DNA from: CAZUGO01 sp964619935
GTDB lineage: Bacteria > Planctomycetota > Phycisphaerae > UBA1845 > CAIVHJ01
Reading direction: 5' to 3'
NCBI GenBank assembly: GCA_964619935.1
Contig: CAZUGO010000014.1
Location: 1 to 64,000 of the forward strand
DNA: 64,000 nucleotides
Both the position numbers and the translations under genes were made by a program. Below, one piece after another: positions 27,920 through 36,972 of the stretch. The first letter of the stretch is position 1; each line of letters begins with the position of its first letter. A model generated the notes under the pieces. The model was not told the DNA's origin. It worked only from the letters and a program-made list of their open reading frames with translations, and searched no databases.

Positions 27920-30118
27920 TCAGACCGGTTGGATCACCGCCAGCTCGGGATGCACGGTCACCGGAACGGCCTTGAACGCCGGAGTGCGCGACGCGGGGTC
28001 GGCAGCCGCCGGAACCAGCACGTTGGCTTCGGGGTAGTACATGGCCGCATTGCCGGCACGAATGTCGAATTCACGAACCCGGATCTGCTTCATCTCGCCA
28101 ACGGCACTGCGAACGGTCACGGGTTGATCGACGTGCAGTCCCAGGCGCTGGATGTCGGCCGGGTTGAGCAGAATGACGTCCCGCCGCTCCTGGCCGCGAT
28201 ACAGGTCTTCCTCCTCGTAGACCACGGTATTGAACTGCCCCTCGCTGCGCACGGTCATCAGCATGATCCGACCATCGGACGGTCGCGCCGGCGGGAGCGT
28301 CACCGGCTGAAACTGGGCCCGGCCCGATGCCGTGGCGAACCGCGGCTCATGCAACGTGCGGCCGGCGACTTGAAACTCCTCGCCGCCGCTGTCGAGGGCC
28401 GCGATCTGCTCGTAGCCCGGCACCACCGCGCTGATCAACTCCCGAACTTCGCCGTGGGCCGCGAGGCGCGACCAATCGACCGCACCCTCTGAGCCGAGGA
28501 TGCCGTGGGCCAACTCGGCGAGCACCTGGACTTCACCGCGGGGACCCTCCAGCCGTCGAATGCCGCCCGCGCTGAACCGGACCCAGTTGAACATCGACTC
28601 CTGGGTGGTCGGCTGGAGTTCCTCATCCCGTGCCAGCACCGGCAACACCAGCGTCTCTTGGGCCCGCCCGAGGACGTGACCACTGTTCAGCTTGGTCGAC
28701 AAATGCACGATAAAATCCAGCCGAGACAGGCATTCGCCCGCCCAGCGGGCATCGGGGTTGGCCCCGTACAGGTTGCCACCCAGGCACAGTGCCGCCCGCA
28801 ACTGCCCGCGATGCATCGCCTCCATGCACGACAGGGTGTCCATGCCGGGAGTGGTGGGCAGTTGGACGCCGAAGCGCTGCTCCAGTCGTTCGAGGAACGC
28901 CTTCTTGAGCCCTGGAGTCACACCGACCGATCCGATGCCCTGGACATTGCTGTGCCCGCGGATCGGCAGCAAGCCGGCACCCGGCCGGCCGACCATCCCG
29001 CGGAGGAGCGCCAGATTGGCGATGGCGTGGACATTGTCGACCCCATGGCGGTGGTGGGTGATGCCCATGGTCCAACCAAACACGCAGCGGTCGGACTCGG
29101 CATACCACTCAGCCACGCGATCGATGTGTCCGCGGGAGACGCCGGACTGCTCCACAACCTGCTTCCAGGACACGTCCTCGACTGCCCGTTGCAGCGCATC
29201 CCACCCGTCGGTGTGTTCGGCGATGAACCGCTTGTCGACTGCGCCGCGCTCGATGATGCCCTTGGCCAGACCGACCAACAGGGCCGGATCACCGCCGATG
29301 TGGGGCTGGACATACAGGCTGGCGATCGGCGAACCGAAGAGCAGACTGCGGATGTCGGAAGGGATCTTGAAGTTGATCAGCCCGATCTCACGCATGGGAT
29401 TGATGACCACGACCCGACCCCCGCGGCGCCGCAATTCCATCAACTGGCGCATGAGCCGTGGATGATTGGACGCCGGGTTGCCGCCGATCAGGAAGAACAA
29501 GTCACAGTGCTGCAAGTCGTCAAGCACCACGGTCGCGGTGCCGCTGCCCACGGTGTTCCCCAGCCCGACCCCGCTGGCTTGATGGCAGTAATAGCTGCAG
29601 TTGTTGACGTTGTTGGTGCCGTACATGCGGGCGAGCAACTGCAGCACGAACCCGGCTTCGTTGGAGGAGCGCCCGCTGACGTAGAAACAGGTCTGATGCG
29701 GTGGCAAGTCCCGGAAACGGCCAGCGCACCGCTGCAAGGCCTCGGCCCACGGAATCGGCCGATACCGCAGGTCCCCCGGTCCGGCGTACAGCGGCTCGGT
29801 CAGCCGGCCTGCAGACTCCAGTTCACGCGGCGAGAACCGGGACAGTTCCGCCAGGGAAGTCTGCTCCCAGAGCGTGCTGGGAATCGGGCCCTGGATGTCG
29901 CCGGCCATGGCCTGCATGGATTTCTTGCAGACCTCCCACCGGCGACCCGACTCGTCGACCATGCCGCCGCGCTGCCCGCCCATTCCGACCGCACAGGTCT
30001 TGCAGGCATTGCGGGTTCGCATCGTCTTGTAAAACCGCAGCACGCCGCCGGATCGCCGTGCCATTTTCAAGGCATACCGAATCGCCGGCCAGCCGCCTCC
30101 TGAGCGTCGCCTGTTCAT
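27920..30118 (-). CDS. molybdopterin oxidoreductase, YdeP/FdhF-like
   Basis: A 732-residue bis-MGD oxidoreductase related to formate dehydrogenase alpha subunits and closest in layout to E. coli YdeP, a protein linked to acid resistance. The N-terminal CKTCAVGMGG with a further Cys downstream replaces the usual four-Cys Fe-S motif. YYCHQASGVGL aligns with the position of the catalytic Cys or selenocysteine of FdhF. ALCLGGNLYGANPDA and the C-terminal molybdopterin-dinucleotide domain (about residues 610-732) are visible. The start ATG has GAGGTG upstream. It is divergent from comEC. No FdhD, small subunit or membrane partner lies nearby, so electron acceptor and substrate are unknown. Confidence 0.85.
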   Translation of the reverse strand: MNRRRSGGGWPAIRYALKMARRSGGVLRFYKTMRTRNACKTCAVGMGGQRGGMVDESGRRWEVCKKSMQAMAGDIQGPIPSTLWEQTSLAELSRFSPRELESAGRLTEPLYAGPGDLRYRPIPWAEALQRCAGRFRDLPPHQTCFYVSGRSSNEAGFVLQLLARMYGTNNVNNCSYYCHQASGVGLGNTVGSGTATVVLDDLQHCDLFFLIGGNPASNHPRLMRQLMELRRRGGRVVVINPMREIGLINFKIPSDIRSLLFGSPIASLYVQPHIGGDPALLVGLAKGIIERGAVDKRFIAEHTDGWDALQRAVEDVSWKQVVEQSGVSRGHIDRVAEWYAESDRCVFGWTMGITHHRHGVDNVHAIANLALLRGMVGRPGAGLLPIRGHSNVQGIGSVGVTPGLKKAFLERLEQRFGVQLPTTPGMDTLSCMEAMHRGQLRAALCLGGNLYGANPDARWAGECLSRLDFIVHLSTKLNSGHVLGRAQETLVLPVLARDEELQPTTQESMFNWVRFSAGGIRRLEGPRGEVQVLAELAHGILGSEGAVDWSRLAAHGEVRELISAVVPGYEQIAALDSGGEEFQVAGRTLHEPRFATASGRAQFQPVTLPPARPSDGRIMLMTVRSEGQFNTVVYEEEDLYRGQERRDVILLNPADIQRLGLHVDQPVTVRSAVGEMKQIRVREFDIRAGNAAMYYPEANVLVPAAADPASRTPAFKAVPVTVHPELAVIQPV

Positions 30119-30164
30119 GACACCTCACGGACCACCGCGGCGCGCAGCCAGCAGCGGGTTTGGG

Positions 30165-30170
30165 TATACT
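30165..30170 (+). promoter_or_regulatory. candidate -10 element for comEC
   Basis: TATACT lies in the 85-base divergent gap between the oxidoreductase and comEC. No good -35 is seen 16-18 bases upstream. It supports a comEC start downstream of it (TTG at 30204) rather than the ATG at 30117. Confidence 0.35.
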
Positions 30171-30203
30171 GCACCCGGGGGTCTCGCAGGGAGCCCGGGG
30201 TCA

Positions 30204-32807
30204 TTGTATCGCGACACACGTTCCGGGGAAGAGGCCGGCAACCAGACCCGCTATCCGCCCGCGCCGCTGTTGCCGCCGGCGGTCGGTGCCGTCCTGGGAA
30301 CGGTCACCGACTGGGCGGTCCAACCGAACCGCGCTGCCTGCCTGGCGCTTGCCGGCGCCGTGGCCTTGGCCATGAGCATCGCCCCCGGCCGCGGCGTGCG
30401 GCGGGTTCTGCTCATCGCGCTGGCGGCATGCGCCGCGGCGCTGCATCACGCCGCCGAATTTCGTCACCTCCCCGCGGATCACATCGCCCGATGTGTGGGG
30501 CACCACTCGTATCCCGCACTGCTGCGCGGGCGCATCAGTGCCCCGCCCCGCCTGCTTCCACCCCGTTCCGGGCGCGGCCCGCAGCAGACCTTCGAGTTGG
30601 AGGTGACTGCGGCCAGGATCTCAACCGCCTGGGTGGCGGTGAGCGGACAGGTCCTGGTCAATGCCCGGCAGCCGGTCGCGGCCTTGCAGGAGGGCATGTG
30701 GCTCGACGTCTTCGGCACCTTGTACGCGCCGGCAAGTCCGGGGAACCCGGGAACGTTCGACTGGGCGCTGGCCCTGCGGCGGAGGGGCATTCATGCCGGA
30801 ATGGTCTGCAGTCATGCGGCCGCCATCGAGATCCGCACGCCCCCGCACGACCCTTGGATTCGCTGGTTGCGACGTCTCCGCTGGCAAACCCGTGCAGCGC
30901 TGCTGGAGCGGGTCGAGCCGCCGAGTCCCGGCCCGCAGTCCGTGCTCGATGCCATGGTCCTGGGCCGGCGTGCGGGATTGCCGCAGGACGTCCAGGAGGC
31001 GTTCCGCCGCAGCGGCACGGCCCACTTTTTGGCCCTCAGCGGAATGCACGTTGCCCTGCTCGGCGGGTTCGTCTGGGGGGTGAGCCGCCTGGCGGGCTGC
31101 CCGCGGCGGGCCGCCGCCGGCGCCGTGCTGGCCGCGCTCACCGCATACGCCCTGCTGGTCGAGCCGCGACCCTCGGTGATCAGGGCCACGGTGATGGCCG
31201 CCGTCCATTGCGGCGGCATTCTGCTGCGGAGACCCGGAAACGCGATCAACAGCATCGCCCTGGCTGCCGTCATTCTTCTGGTCGGCAATCCCATGCAGGT
31301 GTTCGACCCAGGGTTCCAACTGTCCTTCGTGGTGGCCCTGAGCATTCCGCAGGTGACACCGCACGTCTCCGCACTGCTGCGCCGCCGCTGGCAGAACCGA
31401 CTGGCCGCCGCACCCCCCGATCCCATGAGTCGGAAGATTGGTGTCGCCGTCCTGCGGCGCTCCGGACCGTGGACTCGGCTGTGGGGCCGCTTGCGGCAGG
31501 CCGTTGGGCAAGCGTTCCTCAACCTCTGGTGCGTCGGTGCGGTCGCCTGGCTGGCCGGGGCCCCGCTGGCGGCGCTGCATTTCAATTCCTTCTGTGCCTA
31601 CGGTTGGCCGTTCACACTGATCCTGTCGCCATTCGTGCTCATGACCATGATCATCGCCTTCGCCAAGATCCTGTGCACCGGGATCTGGCCCAGCACGGCG
31701 CTGGTCAGCGGACCCCTGCTGGAGGTCAACACCGCGACGCTGCTGGCCGTGGTCAACGCGCTGTCCGCGGCTCCGGGCGCTGCCGTGGATGTGCCGTCGC
31801 CATCGTGGCTCTGGATCGTGGGCTACTACGCCTGGGCGGCGCTGTGGGTGCACCAGCGGCGCCGCGGCACACCACACCGTTATCGCCGGACTCGCCGGCT
31901 CGCCGCCGCCGGACTCGCGCTGACTGCGGCGAGCGCCTGGCTGCCGCCGGCGAGCCATCAAGACCTGCGCCTGACCCTGTGGAGCGTCGGACCCGGCAGC
32001 GCCACGCTCCTGGAATTGCCCGATGGACAAGCCTGCCTCTACGACGCCGGATCGCTGTGGGCCACCGATCTCGGTCGCCGGACGCTGATGCCGCTGTTGC
32101 GCCAGCGCCGCGTTCGCCGGCTGGCCACGGCGGTCATCAGCCATGCCGACGTCGACCACTACTCGGCCATGTTCGAGCTGCCCCAGTGGGTGGACATCGC
32201 CGCAGTCGCGATTCCCCCGCAGTTCGCCGGGCGCGGATCGATCCAGGACAGCGACGCCCGCCTCCTGAATAACCTGGCGGCCCGCGGGATTCCCGTCCAC
32301 CACTTGTGGGCCGGCGGGCCGCTCGACCCGCTGCCCGGGGGCGACCGCATGCGCTGGGAAATCCTGTGGCCGCCGCCGCAGCTGCCCGAATCCACCGCAT
32401 CCAACGACATGTCCATCGTCATGAGGATCTCGTACGCCGGATTCCGGGTGCTGCTTACCGGCGACATCGATCGCCCTGCCATGGAGCGCCTGCTGGCTGC
32501 AGGCACTGATCTGCAGGCCGACGTGCTGGTCCTGCCGCATCACGGCAGCGTGAATCCGATCACGCCCGCCTTCCTGGCTGCGGTTCGACCGCGCTGGGCG
32601 GTGGCCTCCAGCGGCCGCATGGGACAGTCCCCGCCAACTGGGATCGAGACCCTGCTGCGAGACTGCCGTTACATGAATACGGCCGAGGTCGGGGCCATCG
32701 AGATCAGTCTGGGACCGGCCGGGCTGGAGGTTCAAGGCGGTCACCGGCGGCGCCGCCGGGTGGTCCGGCAGGGCCCCGCTCAACCAGCAAATAGAAGCTG
32801 GGAATGA
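30204..32807 (+). CDS. comEC: ComEC/Rec2 DNA-uptake channel
   Basis: Inner-membrane channel that passes single-stranded DNA into the cytoplasm during natural transformation. An N-terminal DUF4131-type domain precedes the Competence domain (HFLALSGMHVALLGGFVWG and several transmembrane helices to about residue 600). A metallo-beta-lactamase-like domain follows, with SHADVDHYSAMF and LPHHGSVNP. This domain is thought to degrade the non-transported strand. I chose TTG at 30204 (867 residues), after a GGAG and a -10-like TATACT. An ATG at 30117 would overlap the divergent gene's start. The 3' end overlaps the MMPL gene by 104 bases on the opposite strand. Other competence genes are not in the window. 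Confidence 0.88.
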   Translation: MYRDTRSGEEAGNQTRYPPAPLLPPAVGAVLGTVTDWAVQPNRAACLALAGAVALAMSIAPGRGVRRVLLIALAACAAALHHAAEFRHLPADHIARCVGHHSYPALLRGRISAPPRLLPPRSGRGPQQTFELEVTAARISTAWVAVSGQVLVNARQPVAALQEGMWLDVFGTLYAPASPGNPGTFDWALALRRRGIHAGMVCSHAAAIEIRTPPHDPWIRWLRRLRWQTRAALLERVEPPSPGPQSVLDAMVLGRRAGLPQDVQEAFRRSGTAHFLALSGMHVALLGGFVWGVSRLAGCPRRAAAGAVLAALTAYALLVEPRPSVIRATVMAAVHCGGILLRRPGNAINSIALAAVILLVGNPMQVFDPGFQLSFVVALSIPQVTPHVSALLRRRWQNRLAAAPPDPMSRKIGVAVLRRSGPWTRLWGRLRQAVGQAFLNLWCVGAVAWLAGAPLAALHFNSFCAYGWPFTLILSPFVLMTMIIAFAKILCTGIWPSTALVSGPLLEVNTATLLAVVNALSAAPGAAVDVPSPSWLWIVGYYAWAALWVHQRRRGTPHRYRRTRRLAAAGLALTAASAWLPPASHQDLRLTLWSVGPGSATLLELPDGQACLYDAGSLWATDLGRRTLMPLLRQRRVRRLATAVISHADVDHYSAMFELPQWVDIAAVAIPPQFAGRGSIQDSDARLLNNLAARGIPVHHLWAGGPLDPLPGGDRMRWEILWPPPQLPESTASNDMSIVMRISYAGFRVLLTGDIDRPAMERLLAAGTDLQADVLVLPHHGSVNPITPAFLAAVRPRWAVASSGRMGQSPPTGIETLLRDCRYMNTAEVGAIEISLGPAGLEVQGGHRRRRRVVRQGPAQPANRSWE

Positions 32808-34956
32808 GCAGCGGCCGAACCACGAAGGTATCGATCAGGATGCCGGCGGCAAACGCGAAGCCGAGTTGCTTGGTCAGATCCAGTCCGCTGCTGACCAACG
32901 AGCCCAGCGCGGCGGCCATGATCAGCCCGCAGGAGCTGATCACCGGCCCGGTCACGACGATGGCCCGAGTGACGGCCTCGGGGCGAACGTAGGAACGGGC
33001 CTCCTCAAGCACGCGCGTGATCAAGAAGATGTTGTAGTCCTGCCCCGCGGCGACGATGATGACGAACACGAACACCTTGACCTTGTAGTCGATGGCCTGC
33101 TCACCCAGCAGCCCCACGAACAGCCAATGGGTCAGACCCATGGCCGTGCCGAAGGTCAGCAGGGTCGCGGCCAGCATGAACAACGACAGCCACAGCCGCC
33201 GGATCAGGACCACCACGACCAGCCAGATCACGGCCACCACCAGGCCGATGATGCGGTTCAGGTCGCGGTCGGCCACCGCCTTGATGTCGGCGATGTAGGC
33301 GGTTTGTCCGACTGCATAGGAGTGGTGCTGGCCGAAGTAATCCCCGGCCCAGGTTTCGACCACACGCTGGATGCCACGGAAGACTCGAGCCGACTGGTCA
33401 CTGAGCGCCGGCAGCCGCAACATGATCTCCACCAGCAGCATGTTGTCCGCCCTGGAGAAGTAGTAGGGCTCGGCCTGTTCCTGAGCGATCGGCAGCTTGG
33501 AAAAGGCATCGGTCACCTTGTTGCGGCGCCCGCCCAGCGGCGCCCCAAGATGCCAGACATCACTGACGGACGGAATGTTCCGCAGCCGCAAGGCCAGGTC
33601 GTTGGACGCAGCCAGGGCCTGATCCGAACTGCCGCGCAATTCATCCGATTGAACTAGAAAGCGCGTCGGAAACAACTCGCCCTGGGCGTAATTCCGGCGG
33701 GCGATCTTCAGTCCCCGGGCGGAACTGCTGTTCTCGGCCACCTCTCCAAAGCTGTCGTACCGATAGGGCATGGTCCAGGACGCCCAGGCCGGGACTGCCA
33801 GCACGATCAGCCCGCCGATGAGCACCGCGACCGGACGCCGGACGACCTCGGAGGCCACCCGTGGCCACAAGGTTCGCTGACCGATGGTGGTCCGTTCTCC
33901 GCGGGCCGGCCAGAAAAAGGCCGAGCCTAACAACACGGCCATCGCCGGGGTCAGGGTCGTGGCCGCCAGCATCGAGATCGACAACACCATCCAAAGCACC
34001 TTGCCGGCGTTGTGGATCAACAGCATGTCAGCGGCGCTGAGCATCATCAGGCCCAGAATCGTGGTGCCCGCGCTGGCCAGGATCGCCGGGGCGACGTGCA
34101 CCGTGCTGTCCACGGCGGCCTTGCTGCGCCGCCGCCCCCGGGTGAGCTCTTCGTGATAGCGCGAGATCCAGAACAGGGCGTAATTGGTTCCGGCGCCGAA
34201 CAGCAGGACGACCGTGAACGTCCGCTCCGCGTTGGAGACCGACCAGCCCAACAAGGCCAGGAAGTCGAGCACACCGAAGGCGATGTACACGCTCAACCCG
34301 ATGGACAGCAGTGGCACCAGGGCGCCCACCAGCGAGCGGTAGACCACGACCAGGATGATCAGCACGGCGAGGATGGTCACCTTGGTGGTCCGTTCCAGGG
34401 CGATTCGCGAACGGTAGTTGTAATCCCGCCCGATTCCCGCCGAGCCGGTGACCTCAAAATCCAGACCGACCGGCAGGCCTTCGCGGACCACCCGTTCGAC
34501 CTCGGCCACCGCCTCGCTGGCCCGGTGGGTCATGAAGTTGACGTCCAAGTCGACCAGGATCAGCGCGGCCTGACCGTTGGGACTGTCCAACCGATAGCGC
34601 AACAGCGGATGCGTGCTGCTGGACCGTACCCGCCACTGCTCCGCGGTCTGCTCGCCCAGCGCGGCCAACCGACCGGCCAGCCGCCCCAGGACCTGCCGGT
34701 CGGAGGTCCTCAACCCGTCCGCCCGCTCGAAGATCAGCACGATCTGGCTGCGTGACGCCTGATCGGGAAACGCCCGGCCGTAGACCTCCATCGCCCGATT
34801 GAACTCGGAATCCGCCGGCAGCATGCTGGCCGGCTCGCTCATCCGCAGGCGGTGCGGCGCGGGAGCACACACCGCCACCACCCCCGCCAACCCCACCCAG
34901 ATGCCAATGATCATCCCGGGGCGGCGGTAGACCAGTTGTCCCAAAGCACGGTACAT
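32704..34956 (-). CDS. MMPL/RND-type lipid or drug transporter
   Basis: A 750-residue inner-membrane protein of the MMPL branch of the RND superfamily. Each half has one N-terminal transmembrane helix, a periplasmic domain, and a cluster of five helices. The first cluster includes VTILAVLIILVVVYRSLVGA, the second GLVVAVIWLVVVVLI. The motif FGAGTNYALFWISRYHEEL and its second-half counterpart AAGQDYNIFLITRVLEE carry the conserved TM4/TM10 polar residues for proton relay. It probably exports a lipid or hydrophobic compound; substrate unknown. It lies 47 bases after the GNAT gene and likely shares an operon with it. Confidence 0.88.
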   Translation of the reverse strand: MYRALGQLVYRRPGMIIGIWVGLAGVVAVCAPAPHRLRMSEPASMLPADSEFNRAMEVYGRAFPDQASRSQIVLIFERADGLRTSDRQVLGRLAGRLAALGEQTAEQWRVRSSSTHPLLRYRLDSPNGQAALILVDLDVNFMTHRASEAVAEVERVVREGLPVGLDFEVTGSAGIGRDYNYRSRIALERTTKVTILAVLIILVVVYRSLVGALVPLLSIGLSVYIAFGVLDFLALLGWSVSNAERTFTVVLLFGAGTNYALFWISRYHEELTRGRRRSKAAVDSTVHVAPAILASAGTTILGLMMLSAADMLLIHNAGKVLWMVLSISMLAATTLTPAMAVLLGSAFFWPARGERTTIGQRTLWPRVASEVVRRPVAVLIGGLIVLAVPAWASWTMPYRYDSFGEVAENSSSARGLKIARRNYAQGELFPTRFLVQSDELRGSSDQALAASNDLALRLRNIPSVSDVWHLGAPLGGRRNKVTDAFSKLPIAQEQAEPYYFSRADNMLLVEIMLRLPALSDQSARVFRGIQRVVETWAGDYFGQHHSYAVGQTAYIADIKAVADRDLNRIIGLVVAVIWLVVVVLIRRLWLSLFMLAATLLTFGTAMGLTHWLFVGLLGEQAIDYKVKVFVFVIIVAAGQDYNIFLITRVLEEARSYVRPEAVTRAIVVTGPVISSCGLIMAAALGSLVSSGLDLTKQLGFAFAAGILIDTFVVRPLLIPSFYLLVERGPAGPPGGAAGDRLEPPARPVPD

Positions 34957-35003
34957 AGGATCTTCTTAGCGGCGGAGCGGTGCATTGCCAACCCGCACGC
35001 CGC

Positions 35004-35564
35004 TCAGCACGGACCGCAGCCGGCACACTGGCGCTCATATTGCCGCTGGGTGATCTGCATGCGAACCATGCGATGCCGCCCGGGGCGGTGGGCGAACGAC
35101 TTGATCTGGATCCCGTCCCGGACCATGCCGCACCTCAGGTAGCATTGCACCGCCGCGGCGTTCTCCGGGAAAACCACCAGACACACCCGCCGAGCGCCCC
35201 AGCGGGCGAAGGCGGCCTGCAACAAGCGCCGGGTCAGCACCTGGCCCAGGCCCTGGCCACGCCGCGACGGATCGACGATCAGATGGCCGATCCACAAATC
35301 CGCCGGCTGCCGCGGCAGGGGGTTGAGTTCGGCGTATCCCACCACCGAGCGGTCTTCGGTTTGGCACAAGAGTAGTGGGTTGTCACGGTGGGTGGTCCAG
35401 CCGCTGACTTTGTCGGACGTCAGCGGGGGTGCCGTCCCGGGCGCCAGCCAGAACAGGTCGTCGTCGCTGGGGACCCAACCCGCCACGACGGCCGCGAAGC
35501 GCGGCTCAAACGCCCGGAGTTCAAACGCGGTCTGGATAGGCTCCGGCACCGTTGCCACCGGCAC
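35004..35564 (-). CDS. GNAT-family N-acetyltransferase
   Basis: A 186-residue acetyl-CoA-dependent N-acyltransferase. The acetyl-CoA-binding motif A is HLIVDPSRRGQGLGQVLTRR (R-x2-G-x-G/A), followed by motif B with FPENAAAVQCYLRCGM, as in RimI-like GNATs. The C-terminal tail is Cys-containing (QCAGCGPC). The start is a GTG at 35564, two codons before another GTG, so the exact start is uncertain. It lies 34 bases after the aminotransferase and 47 before the MMPL gene. Substrate unknown. Confidence 0.8.
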   Translation of the reverse strand: MPVATVPEPIQTAFELRAFEPRFAAVVAGWVPSDDDLFWLAPGTAPPLTSDKVSGWTTHRDNPLLLCQTEDRSVVGYAELNPLPRQPADLWIGHLIVDPSRRGQGLGQVLTRRLLQAAFARWGARRVCLVVFPENAAAVQCYLRCGMVRDGIQIKSFAHRPGRHRMVRMQITQRQYERQCAGCGPC

Positions 35565-35598
35565 TCCCGGGATTCAATTCCGCCGAACCGCGCCGCCT

Positions 35599-36777
35599 TC
35601 AGGCCGCCAGAAAGCAGCGCAGGCGGCGCAACCCCTCGGCAATGGTCTCGGGACCCACCGCGTAGCTCAGCCGGACATGAGCATCGCAGCCGAACGCCGC
35701 GCCCGGGACCGCCGCCACGCACTGCTCATCCAGGAGTTTCCGGCAGAAGCCCACCGAGCCGTCGACGCCCAGGCGGGCGCAGCACCGCGACACGTTTGGA
35801 AAACAATAAAACGCCCCGGTCGGCTCCACGCAACTGACCCCGGGCAACTCCAGGAGTCCCTGGTACATCTGCCGGCGCCGCCGGTCGTACTCCCGGCGCA
35901 TGGCCTCGACACAATCCTGCTCGCCGGAGAGCGCCGCAATCAGGCCGTACTGGCAGAAATGGACCGTGCCGCTGGTGATCTGGCCCTGCAGCCTGCCCAT
36001 GGCTTCAATCAGGTCGGCCGGGCCGGCGGCATACCCCAGGCGCCACCCGGTCATCGAATAGGTCTTCGATACCGCATTGAAGGTCACCGTGCGCTGGTAC
36101 AGGCGCTCGTCCAGGCTGGCCCAACTGACGTGCGCCGCGGAACCGTACACCAGGCGGTCGTACATTTCGTCTGAAAAGACCACCACCTCGCGCGCTTCCA
36201 GGACGCGGGCCAAGGCCCGCAGATCGGCGGCGGTGTAGCTCGAGCCGCCGGGATTGCTGGGATAGTTCAACACCACCACCCGGGTGCGGTCGGTGAGCGC
36301 ACCTTCGAGTTGCTGCGGCGTGATGCAAAAGCCCTTGCCCTCGTCGCCCGGCACCACCACCGGGATCCCGCCGGCCAGCTTGACCTGCTCCGGATAGGTG
36401 ACCCAATACGGCGCTGGAATGACCACTTCGTCGCCGTCGTCGAGCAGGGCGGCGAACGCCAGATACAGGGCTTCCTTGCCGCCCACGGTGATGATGATTT
36501 GGTCCCGGTCGTACTTCAGACCGTTCTCCCGAGCCAACTTGCCGGCGACTGCCTCCTTGGACGCCGCCAGGCCGGAAGTCGGTACCGCATATCCGGTGCG
36601 GCCCTGGTCCAGCGCCGTCTTGGCCGCCTCCACGATGTGCGCCGGGGTGGGCAGGTCCGGCTGACCGGCCCCGAAACTGACCACGTCCTTGCCCTGGTCG
36701 CGCAACTCCTGGGCCCGCCGGCTCATCTCGAAGGTGGCGGACTCGCCCAGATTCTGAACACGTCTCGACACGCGCAT
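35599..36777 (-). CDS. aspC: class I aspartate aminotransferase
   Basis: A PLP-dependent transaminase of 392 residues. The Schiff-base lysine is in TFNAVSKTYSMTGWRLGYA. Other landmarks are FGAGQPDLPTP, ITVGGKEALYLAFAAL, LNYPSNPGG and the C-terminal arginine in DAHVRLSYAVG that binds the carboxylate. This is the thermophilic/I-gamma type typical of many non-proteobacteria; prephenate can be an additional substrate in this group. The ATG at 36777 was chosen because conserved sequence begins there. It is divergent from the EF-G-like gene across a 195-base gap and probably heads the aspC-GNAT-MMPL unit. Confidence 0.93.
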   Translation of the reverse strand: MRVSRRVQNLGESATFEMSRRAQELRDQGKDVVSFGAGQPDLPTPAHIVEAAKTALDQGRTGYAVPTSGLAASKEAVAGKLARENGLKYDRDQIIITVGGKEALYLAFAALLDDGDEVVIPAPYWVTYPEQVKLAGGIPVVVPGDEGKGFCITPQQLEGALTDRTRVVVLNYPSNPGGSSYTAADLRALARVLEAREVVVFSDEMYDRLVYGSAAHVSWASLDERLYQRTVTFNAVSKTYSMTGWRLGYAAGPADLIEAMGRLQGQITSGTVHFCQYGLIAALSGEQDCVEAMRREYDRRRRQMYQGLLELPGVSCVEPTGAFYCFPNVSRCCARLGVDGSVGFCRKLLDEQCVAAVPGAAFGCDAHVRLSYAVGPETIAEGLRRLRCFLAA

Positions 36778-36884
36778 GGCACACAGGTCCCCCCATACTG
36801 GAGCTTTGAACTGCAACAAATGTATCGAGCGCTTCCAGGCCACACAAGCGATAAATCGGCGAGCCCCCCCGGCACCGCAGGCGC

Positions 36885-36912
36885 TTGTGCATTTCGGCAA
36901 TGTGCCTATAAT
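36885..36912 (+). promoter_or_regulatory. promoter for the EF-G-like gene
   Basis: A perfect TATAAT (36907-36912) lies 61 bases upstream of the start codon. A weak TTGTGC (36885-36890) sits 16 bases before it. The location in a divergent gap supports it. Confidence 0.5.
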
Positions 36913-36972
36913 TTGAGATTCCGCGCCGGCGACGTGCTGCAGTGCGATTCGGCCCCTGGAGTGTGTGCAATC

